A stretch of 64,000 bases of DNA from Desulfurobacterium indicum (GTDB taxonomy: Bacteria > Aquificota > Aquificia > Desulfurobacteriales > Desulfurobacteriaceae). Shown piece by piece: positions 8,053 through 17,547 of this stretch. Every line of letters starts with the position of its first letter. The stretch's first letter is position 1. The stretch is taken from NCBI RefSeq assembly GCF_001968985.1, contig NZ_MOEN01000006.1, forward strand, positions 1 to 64,000, written 5' to 3'. The translations under genes were made by a program, and so were the position numbers. The notes below the pieces were generated by a model. It was not told the DNA's origin. It saw only the letters and a list, made by a program, of their open reading frames with translations, and did not search any database.

Positions 8053-8232
8053 ATGGCTGTTCCAAAGAGAAGAGTGTCAAGCACGAGAAGAGATAAAAGA
8101 AGAACACACTGGAAAGCTGCGAAGCCTGCTATTTCAGTATGTCCTAACTGTTATCAGCCAAAGCTTCCTCACAGAGTTTGCAAGCACTGCGGCTACTATA
8201 ACGGTAAGCAGGTAATTGAGGTAGAAGAGTAA
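8053..8232 (+). CDS. rpmF: 50S ribosomal protein L32
   Basis: A 59-residue basic protein starting [17 protein letters not shown], with a zinc ribbon of four Cys (CPNC near residue 30 and CKHC near residue 47). Length and order are standard for L32, a component of the large ribosomal subunit. ATG 8053 has GGAGA a few bases upstream. It lies in the conserved yceD-rpmF-plsX-fabH order. Confidence 0.97.
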   Translation: MAVPKRRVSSTRRDKRRTHWKAAKPAISVCPNCYQPKLPHRVCKHCGYYNGKQVIEVEE

Positions 8233-8233
8233 T

Positions 8234-9250
8234 ATGAGGGTTATCCTTGACGCCATGGGGGGTGATAACGCCCCCTATGTTCCCGTTTTGGGAGCCGTGC
8301 AGGCGGTAAAGGAGTTTGGTTATAAGGTTTTTCTTGTTGGAAGAGAAGAAGCTATTAAAAAAGAGCTTGATAAGTATTCCTTTCCTGTATCTTCCATAGA
8401 AATTGTTAATGCGGAAGATGTTGTTTCTATGGAGGACCAGCCTTCTGAAATTTTGAAAAAAAAGAGGAACTCCTCCCTCCATGTAGGGGCAAAGCTTTTA
8501 AAAAGCGGGGAAGGTGATGTTTTTGTCAGTGCTGGTAATACTGGTGCTGTTATGGCCGTTTCCCTATTTACTCTTGGAAGGATAAAAGGGATTGATAGAC
8601 CGGCTATTTCTGCGATATTGCCAAACCTTAAAAGTCAAACTTTCCTGCTTGATGTTGGTGCCAATGTTGATTGCAAACCTGTTCATCTTTTCCAGTTTGC
8701 GATAATGGGAGAGGCATACGCAAGGTATGTTTTAAAAGAAGAAAATCCACGGATAGGTCTTTTAAGTATTGGTGAGGAAGATACTAAAGGGAATGAGCTC
8801 ACAAAAGGAACCTTTAAACTTCTTGCAAAAGCGAGGGAAAAAGGCCTTAATTTTGTAGGGAATGCGGAAGGCAGAGACATCTATAACGGCAATTTTGATG
8901 TTATAGTTTGTGACGGTTTTGTCGGTAATGTTTGTCTTAAACTCAGTGAAAGTGTTGCTAAAATCCTTGCAAAAATTCTTAAGGAAGAGATAGAGAAGCA
9001 TTTTATTTCAAGGCTTGGTGCGTTAACGCTTCTTCCTGCCATAAAGGGTTTTAAAAAACGTATTGACTATGCAGAATGGGGAGGAGCACCTCTACTTGGG
9101 CTTAAAAAGCCTGTTATAATAGCTCATGGTAGTTCTAATGCTAAAGCTATAAAAAATGCCCTTCGTGTCGGCGTTGAGTTTGCCGAAACGAAAGTCGTTG
9201 AACATATAGAAGAAAATATGGAAAAATACGGGAAGATAGATGGGAATTAA
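8234..9250 (+). CDS. plsX: Phosphate acyltransferase PlsX
   Basis: Converts acyl-ACP to acyl-phosphate for phosphatidic acid synthesis at the membrane. The N-terminal MRVILDAMGGDNAP motif is diagnostic, and conserved blocks such as SAGNTGAVMA and DGFVGNVCLK are present. 338 residues is normal. The gene begins 1 base after rpmF and overlaps fabH by 11 bases, so lipid and ribosome genes here form one operon. Confidence 0.96.
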   Translation: MRVILDAMGGDNAPYVPVLGAVQAVKEFGYKVFLVGREEAIKKELDKYSFPVSSIEIVNAEDVVSMEDQPSEILKKKRNSSLHVGAKLLKSGEGDVFVSAGNTGAVMAVSLFTLGRIKGIDRPAISAILPNLKSQTFLLDVGANVDCKPVHLFQFAIMGEAYARYVLKEENPRIGLLSIGEEDTKGNELTKGTFKLLAKAREKGLNFVGNAEGRDIYNGNFDVIVCDGFVGNVCLKLSESVAKILAKILKEEIEKHFISRLGALTLLPAIKGFKKRIDYAEWGGAPLLGLKKPVIIAHGSSNAKAIKNALRVGVEFAETKVVEHIEENMEKYGKIDGN

Positions 9251-10181
9251 GATTGTTGCGACGGGTTCTTATGTTCCGAATAAGGTGCTTACCAATTTTG
9301 ATCTTGAAAAGATGGTAGAGACTTCTGACGAGTGGATAACTACAAGAACCGGTATAAAGGAGAGACGGATTGCCGAGAGCGAAACGACGTCCGAGATGGC
9401 AACCAAAGCAGTTTTAAATGCTCTTTCTGGTAAATCGGCAGAAGATATTGAATTATTCCTGACGGCTACCGCCACTCCAGATATGTTTTTCCCTTCAACA
9501 GCCTGTATCGTTCAATCAAATCTAAAAAATAAAAAGGCACTTGCTTTTGACATATCTGCAGCGTGCACAGGATTTATATATGGTCTTTATGTTGCGGACT
9601 CTATTATGCGTTCCAAAGATATAAAAAAAAGCATTGTTATTGGAGCGGAGAGATTTTCAAAGATTCTAAACTGGGAAGACAGAACAACTTGCATTCTATT
9701 TGGTGACGGTGCCGGAGCGGTTGTTTTGGAACAGTCGGAAGAAGAGGGGATTTTAGGTTTTGACATAGGTGCTGATGGTTCTTATGGAGATCTTCTTTAT
9801 GTTGAAAGTGTCGGTTCAAACAGTGAGCCACCCCATTATCTTTATATGAAGGGAAATGAAGTATTCAAAGTAGCGGTTAGAACAATGACAGACTCTGCAA
9901 AAAGGGTTCTTGAAAAGACAGGTATTTCTGCAGATGAGATAAGTATGCTTGTTCCTCATCAGGCTAACGTCAGGATTATAGATGCCGTGGCGAAAAGGCT
10001 AGGTATTAAAAATGATAAAATATTTATTAATTTGAATCGTTACGGCAATACAAGTGCAGCTTCTATTCCGATAGCCCTTGATGAGGCTGTTCGTGAAGGA
10101 AAGGTTAAGAAAGGAGATCTCGTTTTAATGGTTGCATTCGGTGGTGGTTTTACGTGGGGTTCTTGTATAGTTAGACTTTAG
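9240..10181 (+). CDS. fabH: 3-oxoacyl-ACP synthase III
   Basis: Starts fatty-acid synthesis by condensing acetyl-CoA with malonyl-ACP. The Cys-His-Asn catalytic triad is visible: AACTGFIYG (Cys about residue 112), VPHQANVRI (His) and NRYGNTSAAS (Asn). 313 residues. It overlaps the plsX 3' end and is followed by fabK after 9 bases. Confidence 0.96.
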   Translation: MGIKIVATGSYVPNKVLTNFDLEKMVETSDEWITTRTGIKERRIAESETTSEMATKAVLNALSGKSAEDIELFLTATATPDMFFPSTACIVQSNLKNKKALAFDISAACTGFIYGLYVADSIMRSKDIKKSIVIGAERFSKILNWEDRTTCILFGDGAGAVVLEQSEEEGILGFDIGADGSYGDLLYVESVGSNSEPPHYLYMKGNEVFKVAVRTMTDSAKRVLEKTGISADEISMLVPHQANVRIIDAVAKRLGIKNDKIFINLNRYGNTSAASIPIALDEAVREGKVKKGDLVLMVAFGGGFTWGSCIVRL

Positions 10182-10190
10182 GAGGGTGGC

Positions 10191-11138
10191 ATGATAAAAA
10201 CGAAGATATGTGAGCTGCTGGGTATTGAATATCCTGTTCTGCAGGGCGGGATGGCTTGGATAGCTGACGGTGAACTTGCAGCTGCTGTTTCAAATGCTGG
10301 AGGTCTTGGAATTATAGCCGGTGGAAATAGAAGTGCCGATGAGTTGAGAAAAGAAATTAGAAAGTGTAAGGATTTAACTGACAAGCCTTTTGGCGTTAAT
10401 ATAATGTTAATGATGCCTAATGCTGAAGAGATCATTCAGGTTTGCCTTGACGAGAAGGTGCCTGTTGTTACGACAGGAGCAGGTAATCCGGGAAAATATA
10501 TTCCTGCTTTTAAAGAGAAAGGTATAAAGGTTATACCCGTTGTTGCAAGTGATGCTCTTGCTAAAAGAATGGAAAGGATAGGATGTGATGCAGTTATAGC
10601 GGAAGGTATGGAAGCCGGAGGTCATATAGGTAAACTCACAACAATGGTTCTTATTCCGGCTATTGTTAAAGCCGTTTCAATACCGGTTATTGCAGCTGGT
10701 GGTATAGCTCTTGGAGAACAAGCTGCTGCCGCATTTGCTCTCGGTGCTGAAGGTATTCAGATGGGAACCCGTTTTCTTGCTGCTAAAGAGTGTAACGTTC
10801 ATCCTAAGTATAAAGAGAAAATCCTTAAAGCAAGGTTTAATCAGGTTACTGTAACAGGTCTTACAACGGGACATCCAGTTAGGCTTATAGAAAATAAGCT
10901 GACAAAGAAATTTGAAGAGCTTGAATTTTCCGGTGCTCCGAAAGAACAACTTGAAGAGCTTGGAAGGGGAAGATTGAGGCTTGCTGCAGAGCAGGGAGAT
11001 ATAGAGTGGGGTTCCGTTATGGTAGGTCAGGTAGTTGGCTATGTTAATAAAGAAGAGACCGTAGAAGAAATAATAAAAGATATAATGGAAGGTGCTGAAA
11101 GAACCTTGAAGGCACTGTGTGATAGATTTGGAAAATAA
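10191..11138 (+). CDS. fabK: Enoyl-ACP reductase II (FMN-dependent)
   Basis: Reduces enoyl-ACP in the last step of the elongation cycle. It is a nitronate monooxygenase-like TIM barrel with [22 protein letters not shown] at the N-terminus, MEAGGHIG in the flavin region and the [28 protein letters not shown] phosphate-binding stretch. 315 residues. The GGAGGG ribosome-binding site precedes ATG 10191. Its position after fabH supports FabK rather than nitronate monooxygenase. Confidence 0.92.
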   Translation: MIKTKICELLGIEYPVLQGGMAWIADGELAAAVSNAGGLGIIAGGNRSADELRKEIRKCKDLTDKPFGVNIMLMMPNAEEIIQVCLDEKVPVVTTGAGNPGKYIPAFKEKGIKVIPVVASDALAKRMERIGCDAVIAEGMEAGGHIGKLTTMVLIPAIVKAVSIPVIAAGGIALGEQAAAAFALGAEGIQMGTRFLAAKECNVHPKYKEKILKARFNQVTVTGLTTGHPVRLIENKLTKKFEELEFSGAPKEQLEELGRGRLRLAAEQGDIEWGSVMVGQVVGYVNKEETVEEIIKDIMEGAERTLKALCDRFGK

Positions 11139-11154
11139 CTACTCTTGATATTTT

Positions 11155-11173
11155 GAGAGGGTTTTGCCCTCTC
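11155..11173 (+). terminator. Weak hairpin after fabK
   Basis: GAGAGGG (11155-11161) and CCCTCTC (11167-11173) can form a 7-base-pair stem with a 5-base loop. No U-run follows, so it may pause or protect RNA ends rather than terminate. A TATAAT at 11181-11186 just downstream could be the -10 element for ribH, but no good -35 is seen. Confidence 0.35.
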
Positions 11174-11215
11174 CCTCTGATATAATCAATCAAAACCTTT
11201 AAAAAGGAAATTATA

Positions 11216-11668
11216 ATGAGAGTTTACGAAGGGAATCTAAATGCTAAAGGTTTAAAGTTTGCAATTATTGTCAGCAGGTTTAACGCATTCATAACCGACA
11301 GGCTTTTGGAAGGTGCCGTGGATTGCATAGTCAGGCACGGGGGAAGTGAAGAAAACATTGATATTTATAAAGTCCCCGGTGCTTTTGAACTTCCGCTTGC
11401 AGTGAAAAAAGTCGGTAAAAAAGATTACGATGCTGTTATAGCCCTTGGAGCAGTTATAAGAGGGGAAACACCTCATTTTGATTATGTTGCAGCGGAAGTC
11501 AGCAAGGGAATAGCAAGTGTTTCCCTTTTACTTGAAAAACCGGTGGCTTTTGGAGTGCTTACAACCGATACGGTTGAGCAGGCAATAGACAGGGCCGGGA
11601 CAAAGGCGGGCAATAAAGGTTGGGAAGCAGCACTTTCAGCGATAGAGATGGTTAATCTATTTAGATAA
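11216..11668 (+). CDS. ribH: 6,7-dimethyl-8-ribityllumazine synthase
   Basis: Joins the pyrimidine and four-carbon precursors in riboflavin synthesis and forms icosahedral or pentameric shells. The family blocks are all visible: [41 protein letters not shown] with catalytic His, and [12 protein letters not shown]. 150 residues. It begins a new block (ribH-nusB-lpxI) after a 77-base gap, and ribH-nusB linkage is common. Confidence 0.97.
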   Translation: MRVYEGNLNAKGLKFAIIVSRFNAFITDRLLEGAVDCIVRHGGSEENIDIYKVPGAFELPLAVKKVGKKDYDAVIALGAVIRGETPHFDYVAAEVSKGIASVSLLLEKPVAFGVLTTDTVEQAIDRAGTKAGNKGWEAALSAIEMVNLFR

Positions 11669-11681
11669 ACGAGGATTAATA

Positions 11682-12104
11682 ATGCCACTTTCGAATAAAG
11701 ATAAAAGAAGAGCAAGAGAGCATGCAATTTTGATGCTCTATCAGTATGATGTTGGACATTTCGAGCCTGAAGAGGTTAAGTCATTCTACAGAGAGGAGAC
11801 GGAAGGAGAATCTTCGGAAGTTCTATCTCTGGCAGAGAGTCTTTTTGATGCAGTTGTGTCTAACAAGGAAGAAGTAGATACTGTTATATCAAAGTTTATA
11901 AAAAAGGGATGGAGCTTGGACAGACTTCTCCCTGTTGATAGGGCTATTTTGCGCCTTGCAACAACAGAAATTCTTAAAGGTTCTTTCTCTCCGGTTCCTG
12001 CAATAATAAATGATGCTATTGAAATAGCGAAAGAATACGGTGAGGACGAAAAGTCACCTAAATTCATAAATGCCATTCTTGACAGGATTGCAAAAGAAAG
12101 ATGA
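11682..12104 (+). CDS. nusB: Transcription antitermination factor NusB
   Basis: An all-helical RNA-binding protein that acts with NusE at boxA during rRNA transcription. The ARE-HAILMLYQYDV start and the C-terminal RLLPVDRAILRLATTEIL and INDAIEIAKEYGEDEKSPKFINAILDRI blocks are typical. 140 residues. It overlaps lpxI by 4 bases (ATGA). Confidence 0.96.
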   Translation: MPLSNKDKRRAREHAILMLYQYDVGHFEPEEVKSFYREETEGESSEVLSLAESLFDAVVSNKEEVDTVISKFIKKGWSLDRLLPVDRAILRLATTEILKGSFSPVPAIINDAIEIAKEYGEDEKSPKFINAILDRIAKER

Positions 12105-12895
12105 AGATAGGACTTCTTGCTGGAAGCGGTAAACTGCCTCTTGAATTTCTAAAAAGTGCTTCTAAACAAGGATATGAAACCGTTCTTTTTGCTATTAAGG
12201 GGATAACTGATCCTGGAATTTACGGATCTGCCGATAGGGTTTATGAAATAGAACCGTTTAAGCTGGGTAGATTTTTATCATTTGTTAAAAAAGAGCGTCC
12301 AGATAAGATGGCAATTCTCGGAAAGGTTGAACACTCGGAGGCTCTGTCTTTTAAAAATCTTGATTTTAAAGCCGTTACTTTTCTTTTTTCTTTAAAGGAT
12401 AAAAGGGCTGAAGCGATAATAGGTGGTATCATAAGAGAGATAGGAAAGCTTGGTATTGAAGTTGTTGATCCTACACCTTTCCTTTCCCATCTTCTTCCTG
12501 CTCAAGGTGTTCTTATTGGTAAACTCACCAGAGATATTGAGAAAGATGTGGAGTTTGGATTTAGAATTGCAAAAGAGATTGCCACTCTTGATATTGGCCA
12601 AACAGTTGTTGTTAAAAAAGGTGTTGTTGTGGCTGTGGAAGGTATAGAAGGAACGGATAGATGTATTGAAAGGGCTGCCGAACTTGCAGGAAAAGGTTTT
12701 GTCGTTTGCAAGGCAGCAAGAAAGAATCAGGATATGAGGATTGATGTTCCTACCATAGGTGTTAATACTATTGAAAAGATAGGTTCTTTAGGTGGTAAAG
12801 CTCTTTGCATTGAGGCAGATAAGACATTTATAATTGATAAGGATGAAGTTATCAGGAAAGCGAAAAATTTTGGTGTTATGGTTATCGCTGTTTAA
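12101..12895 (+). CDS. lpxI: UDP-2,3-diacylglucosamine pyrophosphatase LpxI
   Basis: Hydrolyses UDP-2,3-diacylglucosamine to lipid X in lipid A synthesis, replacing LpxH in many bacteria. The 264-residue protein matches the LpxI/DUF1009 layout: MKIGLLAGSGKLPLEF at the start, LLPAQGVLIGKLT midway and the C-terminal TDRCIERAAELAGKGFVVCKAARKNQDMRIDVPTIGVNT signature. It supports a lipopolysaccharide outer membrane. It faces the convergent MBL gene, with a 14-base overlap of 3' ends. Confidence 0.92.
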   Translation: MKIGLLAGSGKLPLEFLKSASKQGYETVLFAIKGITDPGIYGSADRVYEIEPFKLGRFLSFVKKERPDKMAILGKVEHSEALSFKNLDFKAVTFLFSLKDKRAEAIIGGIIREIGKLGIEVVDPTPFLSHLLPAQGVLIGKLTRDIEKDVEFGFRIAKEIATLDIGQTVVVKKGVVVAVEGIEGTDRCIERAAELAGKGFVVCKAARKNQDMRIDVPTIGVNTIEKIGSLGGKALCIEADKTFIIDKDEVIRKAKNFGVMVIAV

Positions 12896-13691
12896 CAGGT
12901 TTTAACGTTTCAAGGTCGAATATCATGTTATCCCATGCTGCTATTGTTCTGATACCTGTTTCATCTGTTAAATTTTCTGCTATCTCCCATGGTTTTGCAT
13001 AGACCATTGTTCTTCCGAAATGGGTCATTATGGCAACTTCCGGTTTTATCCCTTCGATTAGCATTTTTGCATCAACCGTTGAAAGGTGAGGAATATTTGG
13101 TCTTGGATCTTTTAGCGTTACGTTCATTATAAGAACTTTAACGTTTGAGTAAGCTTTTATCAGTTTCTCGAAAAACTTTGTATCGGTTATATAGCCTACG
13201 GAAGTAGTGTTTGACTTATTTCTTATGATGGTTCCGTATGTTTCTACACCATGAACATGCTTTATGGGGAATGATACATTTGCGTTCTCTATTTCTTTAG
13301 ATAATCTCTCCTTTATGATAACAATTTCTTGAAGATTGTTTCTTGTAAATTTGAGAACGACAGGGTCTTCGGATATGGCGTCTTCAGGGCACAGAAGAAT
13401 TCCCTTTTTTCTTTTTCCTCCGAGAGTTATCGTTTCAATGACGTGATTTACGTCGGCACAGTGGTCAAGATGCCTGTGGGAGACGATTATTGCTGACAGC
13501 CAGTGAGGATTCAGCCCTTTTTTGTGAGTATATATGAATGCGCCTGGTCCAGGGTCTATGTGAAGGTTTGTCCCTTCAATGTTAATCCACATTCCGCCGG
13601 CCTGCCTTATCAATCCAAAAGCGGCGTAGCGGGCGCCGGCTGTTCCCAGAAATACTATTTTGTTCTTTACTGCTTCTTCTGTAAGCTTCAA
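12882..13691 (-). CDS. Metallo-beta-lactamase fold hydrolase
   Basis: A 269-residue protein with the metal-binding SHRHLDHCAD motif (HxHxDH, about residues 71-77), an upstream LHIDPGPGAF block and later His/Asp ligands (TDTK, IMTHFGRTM). It resembles RNase Z- or PhnP-like hydrolases, but the substrate cannot be named. It is cytoplasmic, with no signal. It overlaps coaD by 4 bases and probably shares its transcript. Confidence 0.75.
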   Translation of the reverse strand: MKLTEEAVKNKIVFLGTAGARYAAFGLIRQAGGMWINIEGTNLHIDPGPGAFIYTHKKGLNPHWLSAIIVSHRHLDHCADVNHVIETITLGGKRKKGILLCPEDAISEDPVVLKFTRNNLQEIVIIKERLSKEIENANVSFPIKHVHGVETYGTIIRNKSNTTSVGYITDTKFFEKLIKAYSNVKVLIMNVTLKDPRPNIPHLSTVDAKMLIEGIKPEVAIMTHFGRTMVYAKPWEIAENLTDETGIRTIAAWDNMIFDLETLKPVKQR

Positions 13692-14185
13692 TCTTTTCTT
13701 CCCATTTTCTCGAGAAGTTTCTGTTTTACGAAAGGTGTTACAAATTGTTCTACATCGCCGCCATAAAATGCCAGCTCTCTAACAACGGAAGAAGAAAGGT
13801 AAGCGTAATCATCGGATGGCATAAGAAAGACAGTTTCTATTTCTGGATAGAGTTTTCTGTTTATTGACGCCATAGTAAATTCGTGGTCCATATCAGAGAT
13901 GATTCTAATTCCTCTTATTATTGCTATAGCTTCTTCCTGTTTTGCAAACTCAACCAGGAGAGAGTTAAACGTCTTTACTTTTACTCTTCCGTTTATTCCT
14001 ATCTCCTTCAGGCTTTCTATGAACATCTCTTTTCTTTCTTCTATTGAAAAGAGCGGTTTTTTCCTTGGATTTTCGGCTATTCCTATGACTAGTTCGGGGA
14101 ATATTTCAAGACCTCTTTTAACAATGTCAAGGTGTCCGAGCGTCACCGGGTCAAAAGTTCCGGGATATATTGCCCTTCTAATCAT
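13688..14185 (-). CDS. coaD: Pantetheine-phosphate adenylyltransferase
   Basis: Transfers AMP to 4'-phosphopantetheine in CoA synthesis. The nucleotidyltransferase motif YPGTFDPVTLGHLDIVKR (T/HxGH) is at the N-terminus, and AIIRGIRIISDMDHEFTMASINRKL and the C-terminal YLSSSVVRELAFYGGDV (ISSSxxR-type) motif follow. 165 residues. It starts 1 base after gpmI. Confidence 0.96.
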   Translation of the reverse strand: MIRRAIYPGTFDPVTLGHLDIVKRGLEIFPELVIGIAENPRKKPLFSIEERKEMFIESLKEIGINGRVKVKTFNSLLVEFAKQEEAIAIIRGIRIISDMDHEFTMASINRKLYPEIETVFLMPSDDYAYLSSSVVRELAFYGGDVEQFVTPFVKQKLLEKMGRKD

Positions 14186-14186
14186 T

Positions 14187-15761
14187 TTATTCCTCTATAA
14201 CGAGATTTTCGCCTGTCATCTCTTCCGGTTTTTCTTCGCCGAGCAGTGAAAGAACTGTTGGTGCTATGTCGGCGAGGATACCTGCTATTTTAACACCTCC
14301 AAAGTCCTCTGGGATTTCTACTTCCTTGCTTTTTCTTCTGCCTATTTTGTAGGTTCTGCATGTATTTCTTACGACAACAAAAGGTACGGGGTTGGTTGTA
14401 TGTGCGGTTTGCGGTTGCCCCGTTTCTTTGTTGATCATCTGTTCAACGTTTCCGTGGTCTGCCGTTATTATGCATGCTCCGCCTTTTGAAAGGACTGCCT
14501 TTACGACTTTTGAAAGACAGATGTCAACCGTTTCCACAGCTTTTATTGCAGCTTCCATTATTCCTGTGTGACCGACCATGTCAGGATTTGCAAAGTTAAG
14601 GACTAAAAGCTTGTAATCGTTGTTTTCTAGTTTTTCTATGAATTTTTCTGTCACTTCAAATGCACTCATTTCCGGTTTAAGGTCGTAAGTGGCCACTTTT
14701 GGTGACGGTATTAAAGCTCTGTCTTCGCCGGGGAAGGGTTCTTCTCTTCCACCGTTGAAGAAGTAGGTTACGTGGGCGTATTTTTCTGTTTCTGCTATTC
14801 TCAGTTGTTTGTATCCTTTTTTTGAAATGACTTCACCGAGAACGTTTGTAAGCTTCTGTGGCGGGAATGCAACATCAAACGGGAAACTTTTTTCATAAAG
14901 TGTCATTGTCCCTATCAGGGGTTTTACAACTTTTTTTCTTTTGAAACCATCAAAGTTATCAAATCCAAGGGCTGATACTATCTGTCTCATCCTGTCCGCT
15001 CGGAAGTTGAAGAAGAATACAGAATCTCCATCTTTTACGATTCCGTTTTTATCAAGGACAAAAGGTGTGACAAATTCATCGTTTTCACCGTTTTTGTAAG
15101 CTTCATGAAGTGCTTCAATAGGACCTTTTGCCGTTTTTCCTTCTCCCAATACCATTGCGTTATATGCTTTTTCTGTTCTGTCCCACCTTTTGTCTCTATC
15201 CATGTAATAGTATCTTCCACCTAAAGTTGCTATTTTACCTATCCCGAGTTCTTTTGTCTTTTCTAAAAGCCTTTTTAGATATTTTTCCGCGGATCTTGGT
15301 GGTGTGTCTCTTCCATCAAGGATTGCATGAATGTAAAGTTCTTTTACCCCTTCCTTTCTAGCCATTTCAAGAAGGGCAAATAGGTGTTTTATATGGCTGT
15401 GAACACCGCCGTCTGATAGCAGTCCTACAAGGTGGAGCCTTTTATTTTTTGCGTTTCTCATAAGTTTTTTAAGAGTGTCATTTTCGAAAAAACTTCTGTC
15501 TTTTATGGCTTTCGTTATTCTTACAATGTCCTGATATACGATCCTTCCTGCACCTATGTTCATGTGTCCGACTTCTGAATTTCCCATCTGACCTTCAGGA
15601 AGTCCAACCGCTTCTCCAGAAGCTATGAGAAGAGCTTTGGGGTATGTTGACCATAGATAGTCCCAGAAGGGGGTGTTTGCCTGTGCAATTGCGTTTCCTT
15701 CTTTTTCCGGACTGTATCCGAAGCCGTCTAATATTATCAAAGCCACAAATTTCTCGTTCAT
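14187..15761 (-). CDS. gpmI: 2,3-bisphosphoglycerate-independent phosphoglycerate mutase
   Basis: Interconverts 3- and 2-phosphoglycerate through a phosphoserine intermediate, using Mn. The LDGFGYS metal motif is at the start, [14 protein letters not shown] has the nucleophilic Ser (about residue 62), [14 protein letters not shown] lies midway, and [12 protein letters not shown] and [10 protein letters not shown] are towards the C-terminus. 524 residues. GGAG precedes ATG 15761. Confidence 0.96.
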   Translation of the reverse strand: MNEKFVALIILDGFGYSPEKEGNAIAQANTPFWDYLWSTYPKALLIASGEAVGLPEGQMGNSEVGHMNIGAGRIVYQDIVRITKAIKDRSFFENDTLKKLMRNAKNKRLHLVGLLSDGGVHSHIKHLFALLEMARKEGVKELYIHAILDGRDTPPRSAEKYLKRLLEKTKELGIGKIATLGGRYYYMDRDKRWDRTEKAYNAMVLGEGKTAKGPIEALHEAYKNGENDEFVTPFVLDKNGIVKDGDSVFFFNFRADRMRQIVSALGFDNFDGFKRKKVVKPLIGTMTLYEKSFPFDVAFPPQKLTNVLGEVISKKGYKQLRIAETEKYAHVTYFFNGGREEPFPGEDRALIPSPKVATYDLKPEMSAFEVTEKFIEKLENNDYKLLVLNFANPDMVGHTGIMEAAIKAVETVDICLSKVVKAVLSKGGACIITADHGNVEQMINKETGQPQTAHTTNPVPFVVVRNTCRTYKIGRRKSKEVEIPEDFGGVKIAGILADIAPTVLSLLGEEKPEEMTGENLVIEE

Positions 15762-15861
15762 ATCTTCTCCTTATTGAGAACAATTTGCAATTTAAATTTA
15801 AAAGGATAATACACGATTTTCAACCGTGCAGGAAGGATTATATAGAAAACCGCTGATGTTT

Positions 15862-17547
15862 TCACTCAAAAGTGATGTACTGGACAACCTTTTCAAGTCC
15901 CGAGAAAAGTTTTAAGAATTCTTCTTTGTTTTTAAAGGGTCGTTTCAGGATTATGTCTGAAGCTGTTCTCTTTGATATCCCTGGTAAGAAAGAGATAAGT
16001 TTTAACGATACTTTGTTTATGTTAAGCGGATAGGGTAGCCCGATAACAGAGCGTTCTCTGTGCCCTACAACAGTTATGTCTATCATCATGTTTAAAGGCA
16101 GTTTGTCAGGGATTCTGATGAGTATCGGATACGTTGCAAGTTGCCTTCCCAAGGTGTGGCCGCCGTCGTAGGCTTCGAGAAGAACATCTTTTATTAGCGT
16201 GCCTGTTGGAAACACCTTTTTTATCATGGGAAGTTCTATTTCTTCCTTTACAAACTGCTTGAACTTTTCAAATTCTCGTTTGTATCTAGTTTTTGGGTTT
16301 TTGACCATATCTGCTATGTCTGTTCCTTCAAAAACCATGACCTGTCTTATATTAATTCTTCTTAAAAGAAGCCCTCTGTCTAAAATTTTTTTCAGGAAAT
16401 CTTTGTTTTTTTCAAAGGTTTTCTTTGTTTCTCCTGGAAGTCCGACCAGAAAATTTATTCCAGGTAATAGTTTGTATAGTCCGTTTTCTCTCTCTTTGAA
16501 TCCACCGACACGGTTGACTATTTCTATTGCTTTTTCTATTCCTTCCGGAGTTACTTTGAGGTTGTTTTTTGCTATTACTGTCTCATCGGCACTTTCAAGT
16601 CCAAAGGCGGCAACATCACCTTCTGTATCGTAAGTGGCTATGCACTTTAGAGCCTTTTCCGATTCTTCGGGAAAGACAGCGATTGTTCCTGCGTTTACGT
16701 TGTCTATATGTAATGTTTTTATGTTTCCGATTTCTTTTATCTTTTTAAAAAGAGTGCAGATGGTTTCTGAAGATGGCTTTGTGAAATCCCCTTCTGTAGG
16801 TTTTCCCATAAAACCTAAAATGTTTGGTTGCCTTCCAATTCTGAAAAACTTGACGCCGTGATTAAAGAGTTCTCGAACTTCTTTTTCTATTCCTTTAATG
16901 GTTCTGAATTCAGGATTTCCGTAGAACTTTTCGGTGCAGTAGGAACAGTGCCTTTTTCTTTCACATCCTCTATATGTTTCTATTTCACATATTATGTGAG
17001 GAAAATTAGGGTGCTCATTTACTATGAAAGCACCAAGAGGAGCTATTAAATCGACTTCCCGGGGAGTTATTTTGAATTCAAGGTTGCCTTCCGGTAAGCT
17101 TTTCCCTTCTAAGAGACTTTTTCCGATAATCAGAGCTGCTTTTTCTATATCTCCTTTTACTATAAGGTTGTAACCGGAAAGGTCTAACCTTTTTGCCAGT
17201 GTTCCGCCTCTCATGGAGAAGCCAAACTGCATGGGGCCGCCGACGATGGTGAACATCGGGAATTTTCCTATCTCTTCAAGTTCTTTTGCCGTTATCGGAG
17301 TTCCTCCTAAATATCTGCCGGGAACGGTAAGTCCTGCAATGACGAATACAATGTCAGCTGTAACTATTTTTTCCTTTTCTTTCACATTTTTTCTGAATGC
17401 ATCAATAGTTGTATAAGTGATACTCTCTTCTGGGAGACCGCTCTTTATCAAAGCACCGGCGACATATCTTGGATATGTTGATAGATAAGGGGGGACGCCG
17501 AGACAGGTTGGTTCGTCAACATATCCGTCAAGAATCGCTACTTTCAA
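15862..17547 (-). CDS. Radical SAM protein with C-terminal helix-hairpin-helix (COG1031-like), unknown function
   Basis: A 561-residue protein. The cluster motif is unusual: ETYRGCERKRHCSYCTE (about residues 190-205) spaces the Cys as C-x5-C-x2-C instead of C-x3-C-x2-C. The TIM-barrel region contains LESADETVIAKNNLKV and NFLVGLPGETKKTFEKN, both typical of B12/radical SAM proteins. A helix-hairpin-helix (FLPGISKRTASDIILKRPF, about residues 520-540) at the end suggests nucleic acid binding. This layout is known to me as COG1031, mostly archaeal and uncharacterised. The start is TTG 17547, overlapping the antiporter gene, with only a weak ribosome-binding site. Confidence 0.75.
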   Translation of the reverse strand: MKVAILDGYVDEPTCLGVPPYLSTYPRYVAGALIKSGLPEESITYTTIDAFRKNVKEKEKIVTADIVFVIAGLTVPGRYLGGTPITAKELEEIGKFPMFTIVGGPMQFGFSMRGGTLAKRLDLSGYNLIVKGDIEKAALIIGKSLLEGKSLPEGNLEFKITPREVDLIAPLGAFIVNEHPNFPHIICEIETYRGCERKRHCSYCTEKFYGNPEFRTIKGIEKEVRELFNHGVKFFRIGRQPNILGFMGKPTEGDFTKPSSETICTLFKKIKEIGNIKTLHIDNVNAGTIAVFPEESEKALKCIATYDTEGDVAAFGLESADETVIAKNNLKVTPEGIEKAIEIVNRVGGFKERENGLYKLLPGINFLVGLPGETKKTFEKNKDFLKKILDRGLLLRRINIRQVMVFEGTDIADMVKNPKTRYKREFEKFKQFVKEEIELPMIKKVFPTGTLIKDVLLEAYDGGHTLGRQLATYPILIRIPDKLPLNMMIDITVVGHRERSVIGLPYPLNINKVSLKLISFLPGISKRTASDIILKRPFKNKEEFLKLFSGLEKVVQYITFE

